This document shows, piece by piece, positions 34,670-43,265 of a stretch of 64,000 nt of DNA (positions are counted from its first letter, which is position 1; each line of letters starts with the position of its first letter). Source of the DNA: Pseudomonas subflava (GTDB taxonomy: Bacteria; Pseudomonadota; Gammaproteobacteria; Pseudomonadales; Pseudomonadaceae); contig NZ_JAMXBF010000006.1 in NCBI RefSeq assembly GCF_023823685.1, forward strand, positions 414,086-478,085. Direction: 5' to 3'. The notes beneath the pieces are model-generated. The model was not told where the DNA came from and did no database searches. It was given only the letters and a program-made list of their open reading frames with translations. A program made the translations under genes and the position numbers.

Positions 34670-37033
34670 TCAATCCTCCGGCAGGGCATACGCCATCACG
34701 AAGTCGCCCTGGCGGGTGCCCAGCGATCCATGCCCGCCGGCGACCACCAGCACGTACTGGCGACCGTCCGCGCCAGCGTAGGTCATCGGGTTGGCCTGGC
34801 CGCCGGCCGGCAGACGAGCCTCCCACAGCTGCTCGCCGGTAAGCACGTCGTAGGCGCGCAGGTACTGGTCCAGCGTGCCGGAGAGAAACGCCAGGCCGCC
34901 GGCGGTGACCACCGCGCCGCCCAGGCTCGGCACGCCCATGGGCAGCGGCAGGGGCAGCGGCGAGCTGTCGCGCACCGTGCCGTTCTTGTGCATCCACTTC
35001 ACTTCCATGGTCTGCAGGTCCAGCCCGGCGACGTAGCCCCATGGCGGCGCCTGGCAGGGCAGGCCGATGGCCGACAGCAGCGGCTCCAGCACCACGCCGT
35101 AGGGCGCGCCGCGGTTGGGCTGCACGCCCTCGATCTCGCTCTTGCGCTCGATGTTCGCCTGCACCTTGGCCGCCGGGATCAGGGTCGAGGTGAAGGCCAT
35201 GTAGCTGGGGTTGAGGAAGGCCACCTGGCGCACCGAATCGACCGCCAGGCCGCCCCAGTCGAACACGCCGAAGTTGCCCGGGTAGACCAGGCTGCCCTGC
35301 TCGGACGGCGGGGTGAAGATGCCCTCGTAGCGCAGCGAGCGGAAGCGGATGCGGCAGAGCATCTGGTCCACCGGCGTGGCGCCCCACATGTCCTGCTCGC
35401 GCAGCGGTGGCGGCGTCAGGTTGAGCTGCGAGACCGGCTGGGTCGGCGAAGTCCAGTCGCCTTGCGCGGCGCCTTCCGGGGCCGGCATCTCGCGCACCGG
35501 CACCACGGGCTTGCCGGTGCGGCGGTCGAGCACGTAGATGCTGCCCTGCTTGGTCGAGGCCATCAGCGCCGGGACGATACCGTCGCGGCGCGGCAGGTCG
35601 ATCAGCGTCGGCTGGCCGCCGACGTCCATGTCCCACAGGTCGTGGTGGGTCATCTGGTAGGTCCAGCGTACCTTGCCGGTCTCGATCTCCAGCGCGGTCA
35701 CGCCGGAGCTGTACACCTCGCTCTGCGGCGTGCGGTTGCCGCCCCACTGGTCCGGGGTCTGGTTGCCCATGGGCAGGTAGAGCAGTCCCAGGCGTTCGTC
35801 GAGGCTCATCACCGACCACATGTTCGGCGAGTTGCGGGTGTAGGTCTGCCCCGGTGGCAGCGGCTCGGTCTGCTCGGGGTTGCCGCTGTCCCAGTTCCAC
35901 ACCAGATGGCCGTCGTAAGCGTCGTAGGCGCGGATCACCCCGGACGGCTCGTCCACCGAGGCGTTGTCGGTCACGTGGCCGCCGATGATCACCAGATCGC
36001 GGCTGACACCCGGCGGTGAGGTGGAGTAGTAACCGCCCGGGGTGAAGCTGCCGATGCCGGTGGTCAGGTCCACCGCGCCGTTGTCGCCGAAGCCCGGGCA
36101 GGGCTTGCCGGTGTCCGCCGAGATGGCCATCAGACGGGTGTCGGCGGTAGGCAGGAACAGCCGGCGCGGGCATTGCCCGGCCTCGGCGGCGCGCTCCTCG
36201 CGGGTCTCGTGGTAGGCCACGCCGCGGCAGGTCATGTGCGTCCAACCCTTGAAGCTGTCGGCGTTCTGCGTGCTCAGCTTGGGATCGAAGCGCCAGATCT
36301 CCTTTCCGCTGTCCGGGTCCAGGGCGATGACCTGGCTGTGCGGAGTGCACACGTAGAGCATGCCGTTGACCTTGAGCGGGGTGTTCTCCGCGGTGGTCTC
36401 GTGGGGATCGTCCGGGCCGGGGATGTCGCCGGTGCGGTAGCTCCAGGCCAGTTCCAGGTTCTTCACGTTGCTGGTGTCGATCCGCTTCAGCGGCGAGTAG
36501 CGGTCGCCGAAATGCGTGCGGCCCCATGCGGGCCAGTCGCCTTCCTCGGCCGGCGGCGCCGCCGATTGCGCCAGCTCGCCGTTGCGGGCGATGTGGCCGG
36601 GCACTTCCCAGCCCCGGTCGAACAACGAATAGAGGGCGACGGAGCCGGACAGCAGCAAGGCGAGCATCAGGCTGCCGCTGCTAGCACTGCGCTCGAGAGT
36701 GCTGTTCAGTGCGCGGTTGACCGGCAGCAACAGCACGCCGATGGCGAACCACAGCGCCAGGCGCGGCACCAGTTGCCACCAGTCGAGGCCGACCTCGATC
36801 AGCGCCCAGAGTGTCGACAGGGCCAGCATCAGCGCGTAGACCACCAGTGCCTCGGCCCTGCGCAGCAGGAGCAGGGCGCCGATCAGCAGCAGGCTGAGCC
36901 CGGCGAACAGGTAGTAGTGCGAGCCGCCCAGGTCGCTGAGGCGGATGCCGCCAGCGACCAGGGCGATGCCGGTCAGGGCCAGCAGAAAGCCCAGCAGGCG
37001 GGCCAGCAACAGGAGCTTGGGTGAAGCGGTCAT
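34670..37033 (-). CDS. gcd: Membrane-bound PQQ-dependent glucose dehydrogenase
   Basis: 787-residue quinoprotein. Five hydrophobic N-terminal helices (about 8-135) anchor it and hold the ubiquinone site. The periplasmic eight-bladed propeller follows, with WPAWGRTHFGDRYSPL and AENTPLKVNG at its entry, THHDLWDMDVGGQPTL, and the tryptophan-docking repeats GVPSLGGAVVTAGGLAF. It oxidises glucose to gluconolactone and feeds electrons to ubiquinone; quinate/shikimate-type relatives share the fold, so substrate preference is inferred from the lactonase beside it. Start 37033 has a GGAGGAA site. PQQ biosynthesis genes are not in the window. Confidence 0.92.
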   Translation of the reverse strand: MTASPKLLLLARLLGFLLALTGIALVAGGIRLSDLGGSHYYLFAGLSLLLIGALLLLRRAEALVVYALMLALSTLWALIEVGLDWWQLVPRLALWFAIGVLLLPVNRALNSTLERSASSGSLMLALLLSGSVALYSLFDRGWEVPGHIARNGELAQSAAPPAEEGDWPAWGRTHFGDRYSPLKRIDTSNVKNLELAWSYRTGDIPGPDDPHETTAENTPLKVNGMLYVCTPHSQVIALDPDSGKEIWRFDPKLSTQNADSFKGWTHMTCRGVAYHETREERAAEAGQCPRRLFLPTADTRLMAISADTGKPCPGFGDNGAVDLTTGIGSFTPGGYYSTSPPGVSRDLVIIGGHVTDNASVDEPSGVIRAYDAYDGHLVWNWDSGNPEQTEPLPPGQTYTRNSPNMWSVMSLDERLGLLYLPMGNQTPDQWGGNRTPQSEVYSSGVTALEIETGKVRWTYQMTHHDLWDMDVGGQPTLIDLPRRDGIVPALMASTKQGSIYVLDRRTGKPVVPVREMPAPEGAAQGDWTSPTQPVSQLNLTPPPLREQDMWGATPVDQMLCRIRFRSLRYEGIFTPPSEQGSLVYPGNFGVFDWGGLAVDSVRQVAFLNPSYMAFTSTLIPAAKVQANIERKSEIEGVQPNRGAPYGVVLEPLLSAIGLPCQAPPWGYVAGLDLQTMEVKWMHKNGTVRDSSPLPLPLPMGVPSLGGAVVTAGGLAFLSGTLDQYLRAYDVLTGEQLWEARLPAGGQANPMTYAGADGRQYVLVVAGGHGSLGTRQGDFVMAYALPED

Positions 37034-37046
37034 CGTCGTTCCTCCG

Positions 37047-38456
37047 TTAATCGACGCGAACATTGCCGAACTGCCAAGGGTCGTCGCGCACCAGGTGTTC
37101 ATCGAACAGGCGTTCGCGGTCCTGCAGGGGCGTCCAGTCGCTGTAGACGCCCACCACGTCGCCAAGATAGGGGCTGCACAGCGCGAGAATCTCGTCGAAG
37201 GGCAGCTGGTCGGGCTCGAGAATGCCCCGGTCCGGATGGGCCATGGCCCAGATCACCCCGGCCATCACGGTTGCCGTGACCTGCAGGCTGGTGGCGTTGT
37301 TGTGCGGGCACAGCTCGCGCGCCCGTTCGATGCTCAGGCGCGAGCCGTACCAGTAGGCGCCACGCGGATGGCCGAGGAGCAGCACGCCGAGCTCGTCGAA
37401 GCCGCCGACGATGTCATCGTCGAGCAGGCGCTGGCGCGGCTGCGCCTGCCAGCTGCGCCCGGCCAGTTCGTGCAGCGAGAGCAGGGCGTCGTTGCAGGGC
37501 TGGTAGGCGTAGTGGACCGTGGGCCGGTACTCCGGCGCCTCGCCCTGGCCGACGGTGAAGTAATCGGCAATCGAGATCGCTTCGCTATGAGTGATGAGGA
37601 AGCCGTGGATGGCACCGGACAGCGGCGTCCAGGTGCGTACCCGGGTGGCCGCGCCGGGCCGCTCCAGATAGATGGCGGCCTGGCAACCGAAGGCATGGCG
37701 GCGGCCATCGTGCGGCAGCGTTTTCTCGTGGCTGCCCCAGCCCAGCTCGGCCGGCTGGCAGCCCTCGCCGATGAAGCCGTCCACCGACCAGGTGTTGACG
37801 AACTCGCCGTCCTCCTTGCGCCGCGACGACTGCTGCGAATCGCGCTCGGCGATGTGGATGCAGCGCACGCCCAGACGCTGGGCCAGGGTGGCCCAGCCGA
37901 GGCGGTCCTGCGGCGCAGCCTGGGCCATGCCGCAGTCCTCGGCGAGGTTGAGCAGCGCCTGCTTGAGCAGGTGTGAGACCAGCCCGGGGTTGGCGCCGTG
38001 GGTGATCAGCGCGGTGCTGCCGCCGGGCTCTCCGCGCCGCCGCGCCAGCAGGCGCTCGCGCAGCGCATAGTTGCTGCGCTCGGACGGCGACTGGTTGGCA
38101 TCGACATAGGCGCCGGCCCAGGGCTCGGTGCAGGTATCCAGGTACAAGGCGCCGCGCTCTTGAGCCAGTGCGATCAGCGCCGCGCTCTCCACGTCCACCG
38201 AGAGGTTGAGGAGAAAGTCGCCGGCGCCGAGCAGCGGCTCCAGTTCGGCGCGGTAGTTGTCCTCGGTCAAGGCCTGCGCGCGGAAGGGCACGCCATGGCG
38301 GTCGGCAACCTCGCGGTCGTCCTCGTCGGGGCTGATGATCTGCACCTGCTGCGGCTGCAGGTCGATATGGCGCAGCAGCAACGGCAGCACGCCGCGGCCG
38401 ATGCAGCCGAAGCCGATCAGCACCAGGCGGCCGTCGAAGGGGTAGGGTGCGTTCAT
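37047..38456 (-). CDS. hss: Homospermidine synthase
   Basis: 469-residue NAD-dependent enzyme of the saccharopine-dehydrogenase-like fold. It has an N-terminal Rossmann motif (LIGFGCIGRGVLPLL), the conserved YLDTCTEPWAG segment, HGANPGLVSHLLK, and the C-terminal NNATSLQVTATV and HPDRGILEPDQL stretches typical of bacterial Hss. It condenses two putrescines, or spermidine plus putrescine, into sym-homospermidine. It overlaps the phosphoribosyltransferase gene by four bases and precedes gcd by 13. Polyamines protect membranes and nucleic acids, consistent with a stress operon. Confidence 0.92.
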   Translation of the reverse strand: MNAPYPFDGRLVLIGFGCIGRGVLPLLLRHIDLQPQQVQIISPDEDDREVADRHGVPFRAQALTEDNYRAELEPLLGAGDFLLNLSVDVESAALIALAQERGALYLDTCTEPWAGAYVDANQSPSERSNYALRERLLARRRGEPGGSTALITHGANPGLVSHLLKQALLNLAEDCGMAQAAPQDRLGWATLAQRLGVRCIHIAERDSQQSSRRKEDGEFVNTWSVDGFIGEGCQPAELGWGSHEKTLPHDGRRHAFGCQAAIYLERPGAATRVRTWTPLSGAIHGFLITHSEAISIADYFTVGQGEAPEYRPTVHYAYQPCNDALLSLHELAGRSWQAQPRQRLLDDDIVGGFDELGVLLLGHPRGAYWYGSRLSIERARELCPHNNATSLQVTATVMAGVIWAMAHPDRGILEPDQLPFDEILALCSPYLGDVVGVYSDWTPLQDRERLFDEHLVRDDPWQFGNVRVD

Positions 38457-39100
38457 CCTCGGGCTCTCGGTGCCAGCAACTCCACCACTTCCTGATCCGA
38501 CACCTGGCGGAAGTCGCGGTAGTGGTTGCCCACGGCGCGGAACGGGTCGGGCGTCTCCAGGCAGACCAGTTCATCGACCAGCGGCCGCAGGCGCTGCACC
38601 GTTTCCAGCGGGCCCACCGGCACCGCCAGCACGATGCGCCCGGCGCCGCCGCTGCGCAGCGCCTGGATGGCCACCCGCGCGGTGCTGCCGGTGGCCAGGC
38701 CGTCGTCCACCAGCAACAGGTCGCGGCCCAGGAGCACCGTTGGCAGGCGCGCGCCACAGTACAGGGCGCGGCGGCGCTCGATCTCGTCCAGCTGTTCGGC
38801 GACCTTGCGCTCGAACCAGCCCGGCGGCGGATCGAACAGGCGCATCATGTCCTCATCCATCACCCATTGCGGTTCGGCGCCGCCGACCACCGCGCCGAGG
38901 GCGAATTCCTCGTTGCCGGGCGCACCGATCTTGCGCACCAGAAGCACGTCCAGCGGCGCATTCAGGGCCCTGGCCACCTCGTGGCCGACGGGCACGCCGC
39001 CACGCGGCAGGGCCAGCACCACCGGACGCTTGAGGGGCAAGTCGCGGAGCTGCTTGACCAGCGCCTGGCCGGCGTGTCGACGGTCACGAAAGGCATCCAT
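38453..39100 (-). CDS. Type I phosphoribosyltransferase
   Basis: 215-residue PRTase with the PRPP-binding loop LLVDDGLATGSTA, ALPRGGVPVG and a GNEEFALGAV insertion common to a large family of uncharacterised predicted PRTases. The ATG at 39100 has GGAG seven bases upstream; the longer frame would need TTG. It lies one base after the erythromycin-esterase-like gene. The same two domains are found fused in other bacteria, supporting a joint function, perhaps in nucleotide-linked stress chemistry (inference). Base specificity is not determinable. Confidence 0.85.
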   Translation of the reverse strand: MDAFRDRRHAGQALVKQLRDLPLKRPVVLALPRGGVPVGHEVARALNAPLDVLLVRKIGAPGNEEFALGAVVGGAEPQWVMDEDMMRLFDPPPGWFERKVAEQLDEIERRRALYCGARLPTVLLGRDLLLVDDGLATGSTARVAIQALRSGGAGRIVLAVPVGPLETVQRLRPLVDELVCLETPDPFRAVGNHYRDFRQVSDQEVVELLAPRARG

Positions 39101-39101
39101 C

Positions 39102-40436
39102 TCAGACTCCAAAGGGAAAGGTTTCCGCTGCGCCGGCGCGCGCCTCGCCGCCGTCCAGCGGCGTCACCGGCGTGGTGTTCTCGAACCACAGGTAGGCGTC
39201 GAACTGCTCGCCCAGCACGCTCTCGAAATAGTGGCTGCGGCGCTCGGTCTGCGGCCGGTAGATCACGCCGATGGCACGCTGCAGCAAGGGCTCGCACAGC
39301 GCGTGACGCAGGGTGGTCTTGCCGGCTCCGCGCCAGTCGAACAGCGCCGGCGACTGGCCGACGCGCAGGAAGATGCGTTCCCAGCTGTCGTCCCGCGCCG
39401 GTACGATGTCCTTCATCTGTACGGGCCCGCCCCAGTCGTCGGCGGCGGCGACCCGGCCGCGGTCGGTGCCCATGCCAATCAGCACGGCGTCGTCGCCCCA
39501 GGCCACGCGGCACAGCTGGCCGAGGTTGAATTCGCCCTGCCAGCCCATCGCCGTCGCCGCGGCATCGCCGATGTGCGAGTTGTGCGCCCAGACCACCGCG
39601 CGGGCCTCGCTGCCGCGGTGTTTGAGCACCTGCTTGAGGGTGTCGAACATGTGGTTGTCGCGCAGGTTCCAGGACGACACCGAGGCGCGGTACATCATCC
39701 GGTAGTACTGCTCGGCGGCGCGCACCACGCGGGCGTTCTGCGCCGCGTCGAACAGGCCTTCGTCACGCTCCAGGCTTTCCAGGCGGGCCCACAGCAGTTC
39801 GCTCAGCTGTTCGATCACCGCCTGTTCGCAGGAGTCGCCGCCGCCCCATTCGACCCGCTCGCCGTAGCCGGCCGGATCGTTCTGCCAGGGCGTCAGGCAG
39901 GCGTAGCGCTGGCGCGCCTCGGTCGCGCGCTGGGGGTCGTTCTCGTCGAGGTAGCGCAGCACCGAGTCGATCGAGGAACCCAGGCTATAGATGTCCAGGC
40001 CGCGCATCTCGACCCGCCGGTCCTGCGCCTGGGTGGCGTTGTGCAGGCGCAGCCAGCGAACGAAGTCCGCAACTTCGCGGTTGCGCCACATCCAGGTGGG
40101 GAAGCGGGAGAACGTCGCCAGATCCGCGGTGGCGCCGTCCAGATGGCGAACGTGGCGGTCGATGGCGGCCACGTCCGGCCAGTCGCCCTCGATGGCGACG
40201 ATATTGAAGCCGTGCTGCTGAATCAGCCGCCGGGTAATGGCCGCACGGGCGCGGTAGAACTCGGCGGTGCCGTGACTGGCCTCGCCGATCAGCACCACGC
40301 GGGCGTCGCCGTAGCGGGAGAAGGGCGCGCCGAACTCCATCGCGTCCATGTCATCCGGCAGCGGCTCGGCACTGCGCCGCAGCAACTGGATCAGTTCGTC
40401 GGGAGAGCGCTCGGCGTGGCGCTGGGCGGAAGGCAT
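39102..40436 (-). CDS. Erythromycin-esterase-family protein
   Basis: 444-residue member of the EreA/succinoglycan-biosynthesis-like family. Catalytic-type residues E52 and H55 sit in GEASHGT, with EGDWP, and a second His pair in VWAHNSHIGD, matching the EreB active-site layout. The family is broad, and most members in environmental bacteria have unknown substrates, so macrolide resistance should not be assumed. It heads the six-gene minus-strand operon, starting at 40436 behind a GAGGTGA site, and is paired with the PRTase. Confidence 0.85.
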   Translation of the reverse strand: MPSAQRHAERSPDELIQLLRRSAEPLPDDMDAMEFGAPFSRYGDARVVLIGEASHGTAEFYRARAAITRRLIQQHGFNIVAIEGDWPDVAAIDRHVRHLDGATADLATFSRFPTWMWRNREVADFVRWLRLHNATQAQDRRVEMRGLDIYSLGSSIDSVLRYLDENDPQRATEARQRYACLTPWQNDPAGYGERVEWGGGDSCEQAVIEQLSELLWARLESLERDEGLFDAAQNARVVRAAEQYYRMMYRASVSSWNLRDNHMFDTLKQVLKHRGSEARAVVWAHNSHIGDAAATAMGWQGEFNLGQLCRVAWGDDAVLIGMGTDRGRVAAADDWGGPVQMKDIVPARDDSWERIFLRVGQSPALFDWRGAGKTTLRHALCEPLLQRAIGVIYRPQTERRSHYFESVLGEQFDAYLWFENTTPVTPLDGGEARAGAAETFPFGV

Positions 40437-40568
40437 GGCGTCACCTCGGATTCGTCAGGGTCTGCTGCATTCGAGGGGAGGTGCGTGAGGCCGTTCAGTC
40501 TCATTTCGCCTGAACCCGGGCCGGTGCGGCGCGGCCAGAACAGAGAGACCCCACTGAGGAGTACAACC

Positions 40569-40796
40569 ATGTTCGGCGAATTCATGTTCCTGTTCATCGC
40601 CCTGGCGGCGATCATCATCCTGCTCGACGTCTGGGCGATCGTGAGCGTCTATCGCAGCAACAAGGGGGTGAACAGCAAGGCGCTGTGGTCGTTGCTGATT
40701 GCCTTGTTCCCGGTCGTCGGGCTGGGTATCTGGGGTGTGTTCGGCCCGCGTGGTGTAGCCGAGCCGCCGTCCTCGCCGGAGCACAGCAAGGGCTGA
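40569..40796 (+). CDS. PLDc_N-domain membrane peptide, 75 aa
   Basis: Short protein with two membrane helices (about 2-28 and 40-60) and the LDVWAIVSVYRSNKGVNSKALWSLLIALFPVVG arrangement in the phospholipase D N-terminal (PLDc_N) module. This module anchors ClsA-type cardiolipin synthases but occurs alone in many small proteins. A GAGGAG site precedes the ATG at 40569. It stands alone on the plus strand, divergent from the esterase operon, and could interact with the cls products at 16410-17621, which is only inference. Confidence 0.78.
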   Translation: MFGEFMFLFIALAAIIILLDVWAIVSVYRSNKGVNSKALWSLLIALFPVVGLGIWGVFGPRGVAEPPSSPEHSKG

Positions 40797-40825
40797 AAAA
40801 GGCGAGCCCGGCGCAGGCCGGGCTC
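40796..40825 (-). terminator. Rho-independent terminator of the DUF4142 gene
   Basis: Perfect nine-base stem (40804-40812 with 40817-40825, loop GCAG). Read on the minus strand it is followed by a T-run (40796-40800), so it terminates the gene ending at 40834. Confidence 0.75.
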
Positions 40826-40833
40826 GTGCTCGA

Positions 40834-41385
40834 TCAATTTTCCGGCAGCTTGGAGTTGATCTCCTTGGCCATCATCAGGTGATGTTCCAGCTTGGGCAGG
40901 GTTTCCTTGGCGAAAGCGGCGATCTCCGCGTCCTCCGAGTTCACGGCCTTGTTGAACAGCTCGATGGTCTGCTCGTGAGCCACCACCTGGTTGTTCATGT
41001 AGGCCTTGTCGAACGAGGCCTCGCCGCGCAGCTTGAGGATCATGGCCTTGGCCTGATTGATCAGCTCGGCGTCGGTGGAGACTTCCAGCTGCTTGTTCTT
41101 GGCCAGAGTGGCCAGCTTCTTGTTGGCGGCGGTGTGGTCGTCGACCATGGTCTGGGCGAATTTCTTCACCTCCGGTGTGGTGCCTTTTTCCAGCGCCAGC
41201 TTACCGGCCTCGATTTCGGCGATGCCTTTGGCCGAGGCCTCCTCGACGAAGTTGCGCGGCGAGACCTGTTCCATGTCGGCGTTGGCGTTGGCTGCGGTGT
41301 TGGTGGTTTCGGCGGCGTGCAGGTGGCCGGCGGCCAGGGCGAGCGCTGCGAGGGTGGCGATGGAGAGTTGTTTGAGACTTTGCAT
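40834..41385 (-). CDS. Exported DUF4142 protein
   Basis: 183 residues with a Sec signal peptide (about 1-24, ending HLHA-AE). The mature protein is DUF4142: a four-helix ferritin-like bundle with FVEEASAKGIAEIEAGKLALEKG, HTAANKKL and VAHEQTIELFNKAV. Members are periplasmic and often induced by starvation or envelope stress. No clear diiron ligand set is visible. It is monocistronic, ended by a strong hairpin. It is divergent from the hemerythrin gene, sharing a 163-base promoter gap. Confidence 0.88.
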   Translation of the reverse strand: MQSLKQLSIATLAALALAAGHLHAAETTNTAANANADMEQVSPRNFVEEASAKGIAEIEAGKLALEKGTTPEVKKFAQTMVDDHTAANKKLATLAKNKQLEVSTDAELINQAKAMILKLRGEASFDKAYMNNQVVAHEQTIELFNKAVNSEDAEIAAFAKETLPKLEHHLMMAKEINSKLPEN

Positions 41386-41548
41386 GGGGCGTTTCCTCCG
41401 ATGGAAGTTGCTAGGAGTAGAAGCGGCGGGGCGCCCGGTAGTTCAGGTAAATGTTCGAGGCGTTCATGACCCGAACTCGGGGTGCGCTTGCGCAGTCACT
41501 GCTAATGCCTGCCCGTGAGCGGGTACCGTCCATAGCCTGGAGAAAGAC

Positions 41549-42019
41549 ATGAACGCCGTAGAGCTACTCAAGCAGGACCACCAACTGGTGAAGCAGCTTC
41601 TGGAAAAACTCACGTCCACCACCGAGCGCGCGGTGAAGACCCGTCAGGAACTGCTCAATCGCATCAACCTGGAGATCGCCATCCATACCGACCTCGAGGA
41701 ACAGATCTTCTACCCGGCCTACCAGCAGGCCGGCGGCAAGGAAGAGACGGTGATGATGGCCGAGGCCAAGGAAGAGCACCGCACCGTGGATGCCCTGGTG
41801 CTGCCGGACCTGATGAAGACCAGCCCGTCGTCGCTGTCCTTCTCGGGCCGCGCCAAAGTGCTCAAGGAGCTGCTGGAGCACCACATCGAGGAAGAGGAAA
41901 AGGAGATGTTTCCCAAGGCTACCGAGCTGCTCGGCAAGGAAAAGCTGGAAGAGCTCGGCGCGCAGATGGAAGCGCGCAAGCGCAGCCTCAAGCAGTCGCT
42001 GGCCAGCCAGGCGGCCTGA
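41549..42019 (+). CDS. Hemerythrin HHE-domain protein
   Basis: 156-residue all-helical protein with the hemerythrin-like iron ligands: LLKQDHQLVKQLL in helix 1, IHTDLEEQIFYP in helix 2, EEHRTVDAL in helix 3 and HHIEEEEKEMFP in helix 4. Such proteins bind a diiron centre and may sense or detoxify oxygen, NO or peroxide. The start is supported by a GGAGA site. It is a single gene, convergent with YbdK. Confidence 0.88.
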   Translation: MNAVELLKQDHQLVKQLLEKLTSTTERAVKTRQELLNRINLEIAIHTDLEEQIFYPAYQQAGGKEETVMMAEAKEEHRTVDALVLPDLMKTSPSSLSFSGRAKVLKELLEHHIEEEEKEMFPKATELLGKEKLEELGAQMEARKRSLKQSLASQAA

Positions 42020-42036
42020 TGCGGATCGGCCCGTTC

Positions 42037-43152
42037 CTACGCGGAGCGGGCCGCCGTTTCCTCGAGCAGGCTGTCGACCACGCGCATCAGCGCCTGTCGC
42101 GCCTCCACCCCGTTCTCCACCGCCTGTAGCAGCACCCGACGCTGCCGGTCCGCACTGTTGCCGTCGCGCAGAATCTGTCGGGCCCGGTCGAAGGTTTGCG
42201 CCTCGCCGTGATCGCCCAGCTGCCGCTCCAGGCGCTCCAACCACGTTGACGCATCCAGCTCGCCGTGCCCCTCGGCATCGAGGAAGCGCGCCGCGCTGCC
42301 GTGACGTCGCGCCCGCCAGTAGTTTTCCTCCAGCACCAGGCGCTGCAGCTCGGCGTCGGCGGTGTACTGCGCCTCCAGCGCCCAGGACACCAGCGCGCGG
42401 AACAGCCCGGCGATGCACAAGACGTCGTCCACGGCGGGGCAGGCGTCGGTGATGCGCAGCTCCAGGGTGGCGAAGCGCGCGGAGGGACGAATGAACCACC
42501 AGAGATCGCCCCGCCGGCGCAGCGCGCCGGTGGCGAGCAGCAGGTCGACATAGGCGGCCAGCGCGGTATCGTCCGGCAGGTGCTCGGGAATGCCCATCCT
42601 CGGCCACTCCCCGCAGAGGGTGCGGCGATGGCTGGCGAGCCCGGTGTCGCGCCCGCCCCAGAACGGCGACGAGCAGCTCAGGGCCAGCAGCAACGGCAGC
42701 CAGCCCAGCACCCGGTTCATCACCCTGACGCGGTCGCATCCTTCGGGCACGCCGACATGCACGTGCAGGCCCGATACCAGGCTGCGCTGGGCGATGTCGC
42801 GGTAGTCGGCGAACAGCTGGCGATAGTGCTCCGAGTCGGTCGGGCGCTGCTCGCGCCAGTCGGCGAAGGGGTGCGCGGCGGCGCCCAGCACGCCCAGGCC
42901 GAACTCGCCGGCCTGGCCGGCCAGCTTGCCGCGGCTGTCGCGCAGCCAGACGTCGGCTTCGCCCAGGTCGTGCAGGATAGGGCTGACCACCTCGATCTGG
43001 CTCTGGAACATCTCCGCGGCGAGCTGGGTGCCGAACGTCTGCCGGTACGCGTCCAGCAGCGCGGCGGGCGGTTGTGGCGGTATGTCCCGGGTGACCAGGT
43101 CGACCAGAAAGAACTCTTCTTCGATACCGAAACTCAGGCTGTTGTGTGGCAT
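42037..43152 (-). CDS. YbdK-family carboxylate-amine ligase
   Basis: 371-residue member of glutamate-cysteine ligase family 2 (GCS2). It starts with the family signature SFGIEEEFFLVD and includes SGLHVHVGVP and FATLELRITDACP, which contribute to the ATP/metal and substrate sites. E. coli YbdK has weak gamma-glutamylcysteine ligase activity; true substrates in Pseudomonas are unknown. It is divergent from the diiron-protein gene at 43266 (113-base gap) and convergent with hemerythrin. Confidence 0.88.
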   Translation of the reverse strand: MPHNSLSFGIEEEFFLVDLVTRDIPPQPPAALLDAYRQTFGTQLAAEMFQSQIEVVSPILHDLGEADVWLRDSRGKLAGQAGEFGLGVLGAAAHPFADWREQRPTDSEHYRQLFADYRDIAQRSLVSGLHVHVGVPEGCDRVRVMNRVLGWLPLLLALSCSSPFWGGRDTGLASHRRTLCGEWPRMGIPEHLPDDTALAAYVDLLLATGALRRRGDLWWFIRPSARFATLELRITDACPAVDDVLCIAGLFRALVSWALEAQYTADAELQRLVLEENYWRARRHGSAARFLDAEGHGELDASTWLERLERQLGDHGEAQTFDRARQILRDGNSADRQRRVLLQAVENGVEARQALMRVVDSLLEETAARSA

Positions 43153-43265
43153 GGCGTCCTCCTGAACAAGGGACGGGTGCCGCCTCGCCGGAGTTCAGCT
43201 TGTAAGTGGAATCTTTCGGGTTCGCTGGCACTCCCAGCAGTACGACCCCTTTCGAGAGTTTTTCC

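Noticed and set aside
39102..40436. Macrolide resistance gene
   Set aside because: The family signature is present but most members in environmental Pseudomonas have unknown substrates; no resistance context or mobile element surrounds it.
38526..40796. 756-residue open frame on the plus strand, reaching the PLDc_N peptide
   Set aside because: Only its last 75 residues (from the ATG at 40569) look like protein; the remainder is antisense to the PRTase and esterase genes.
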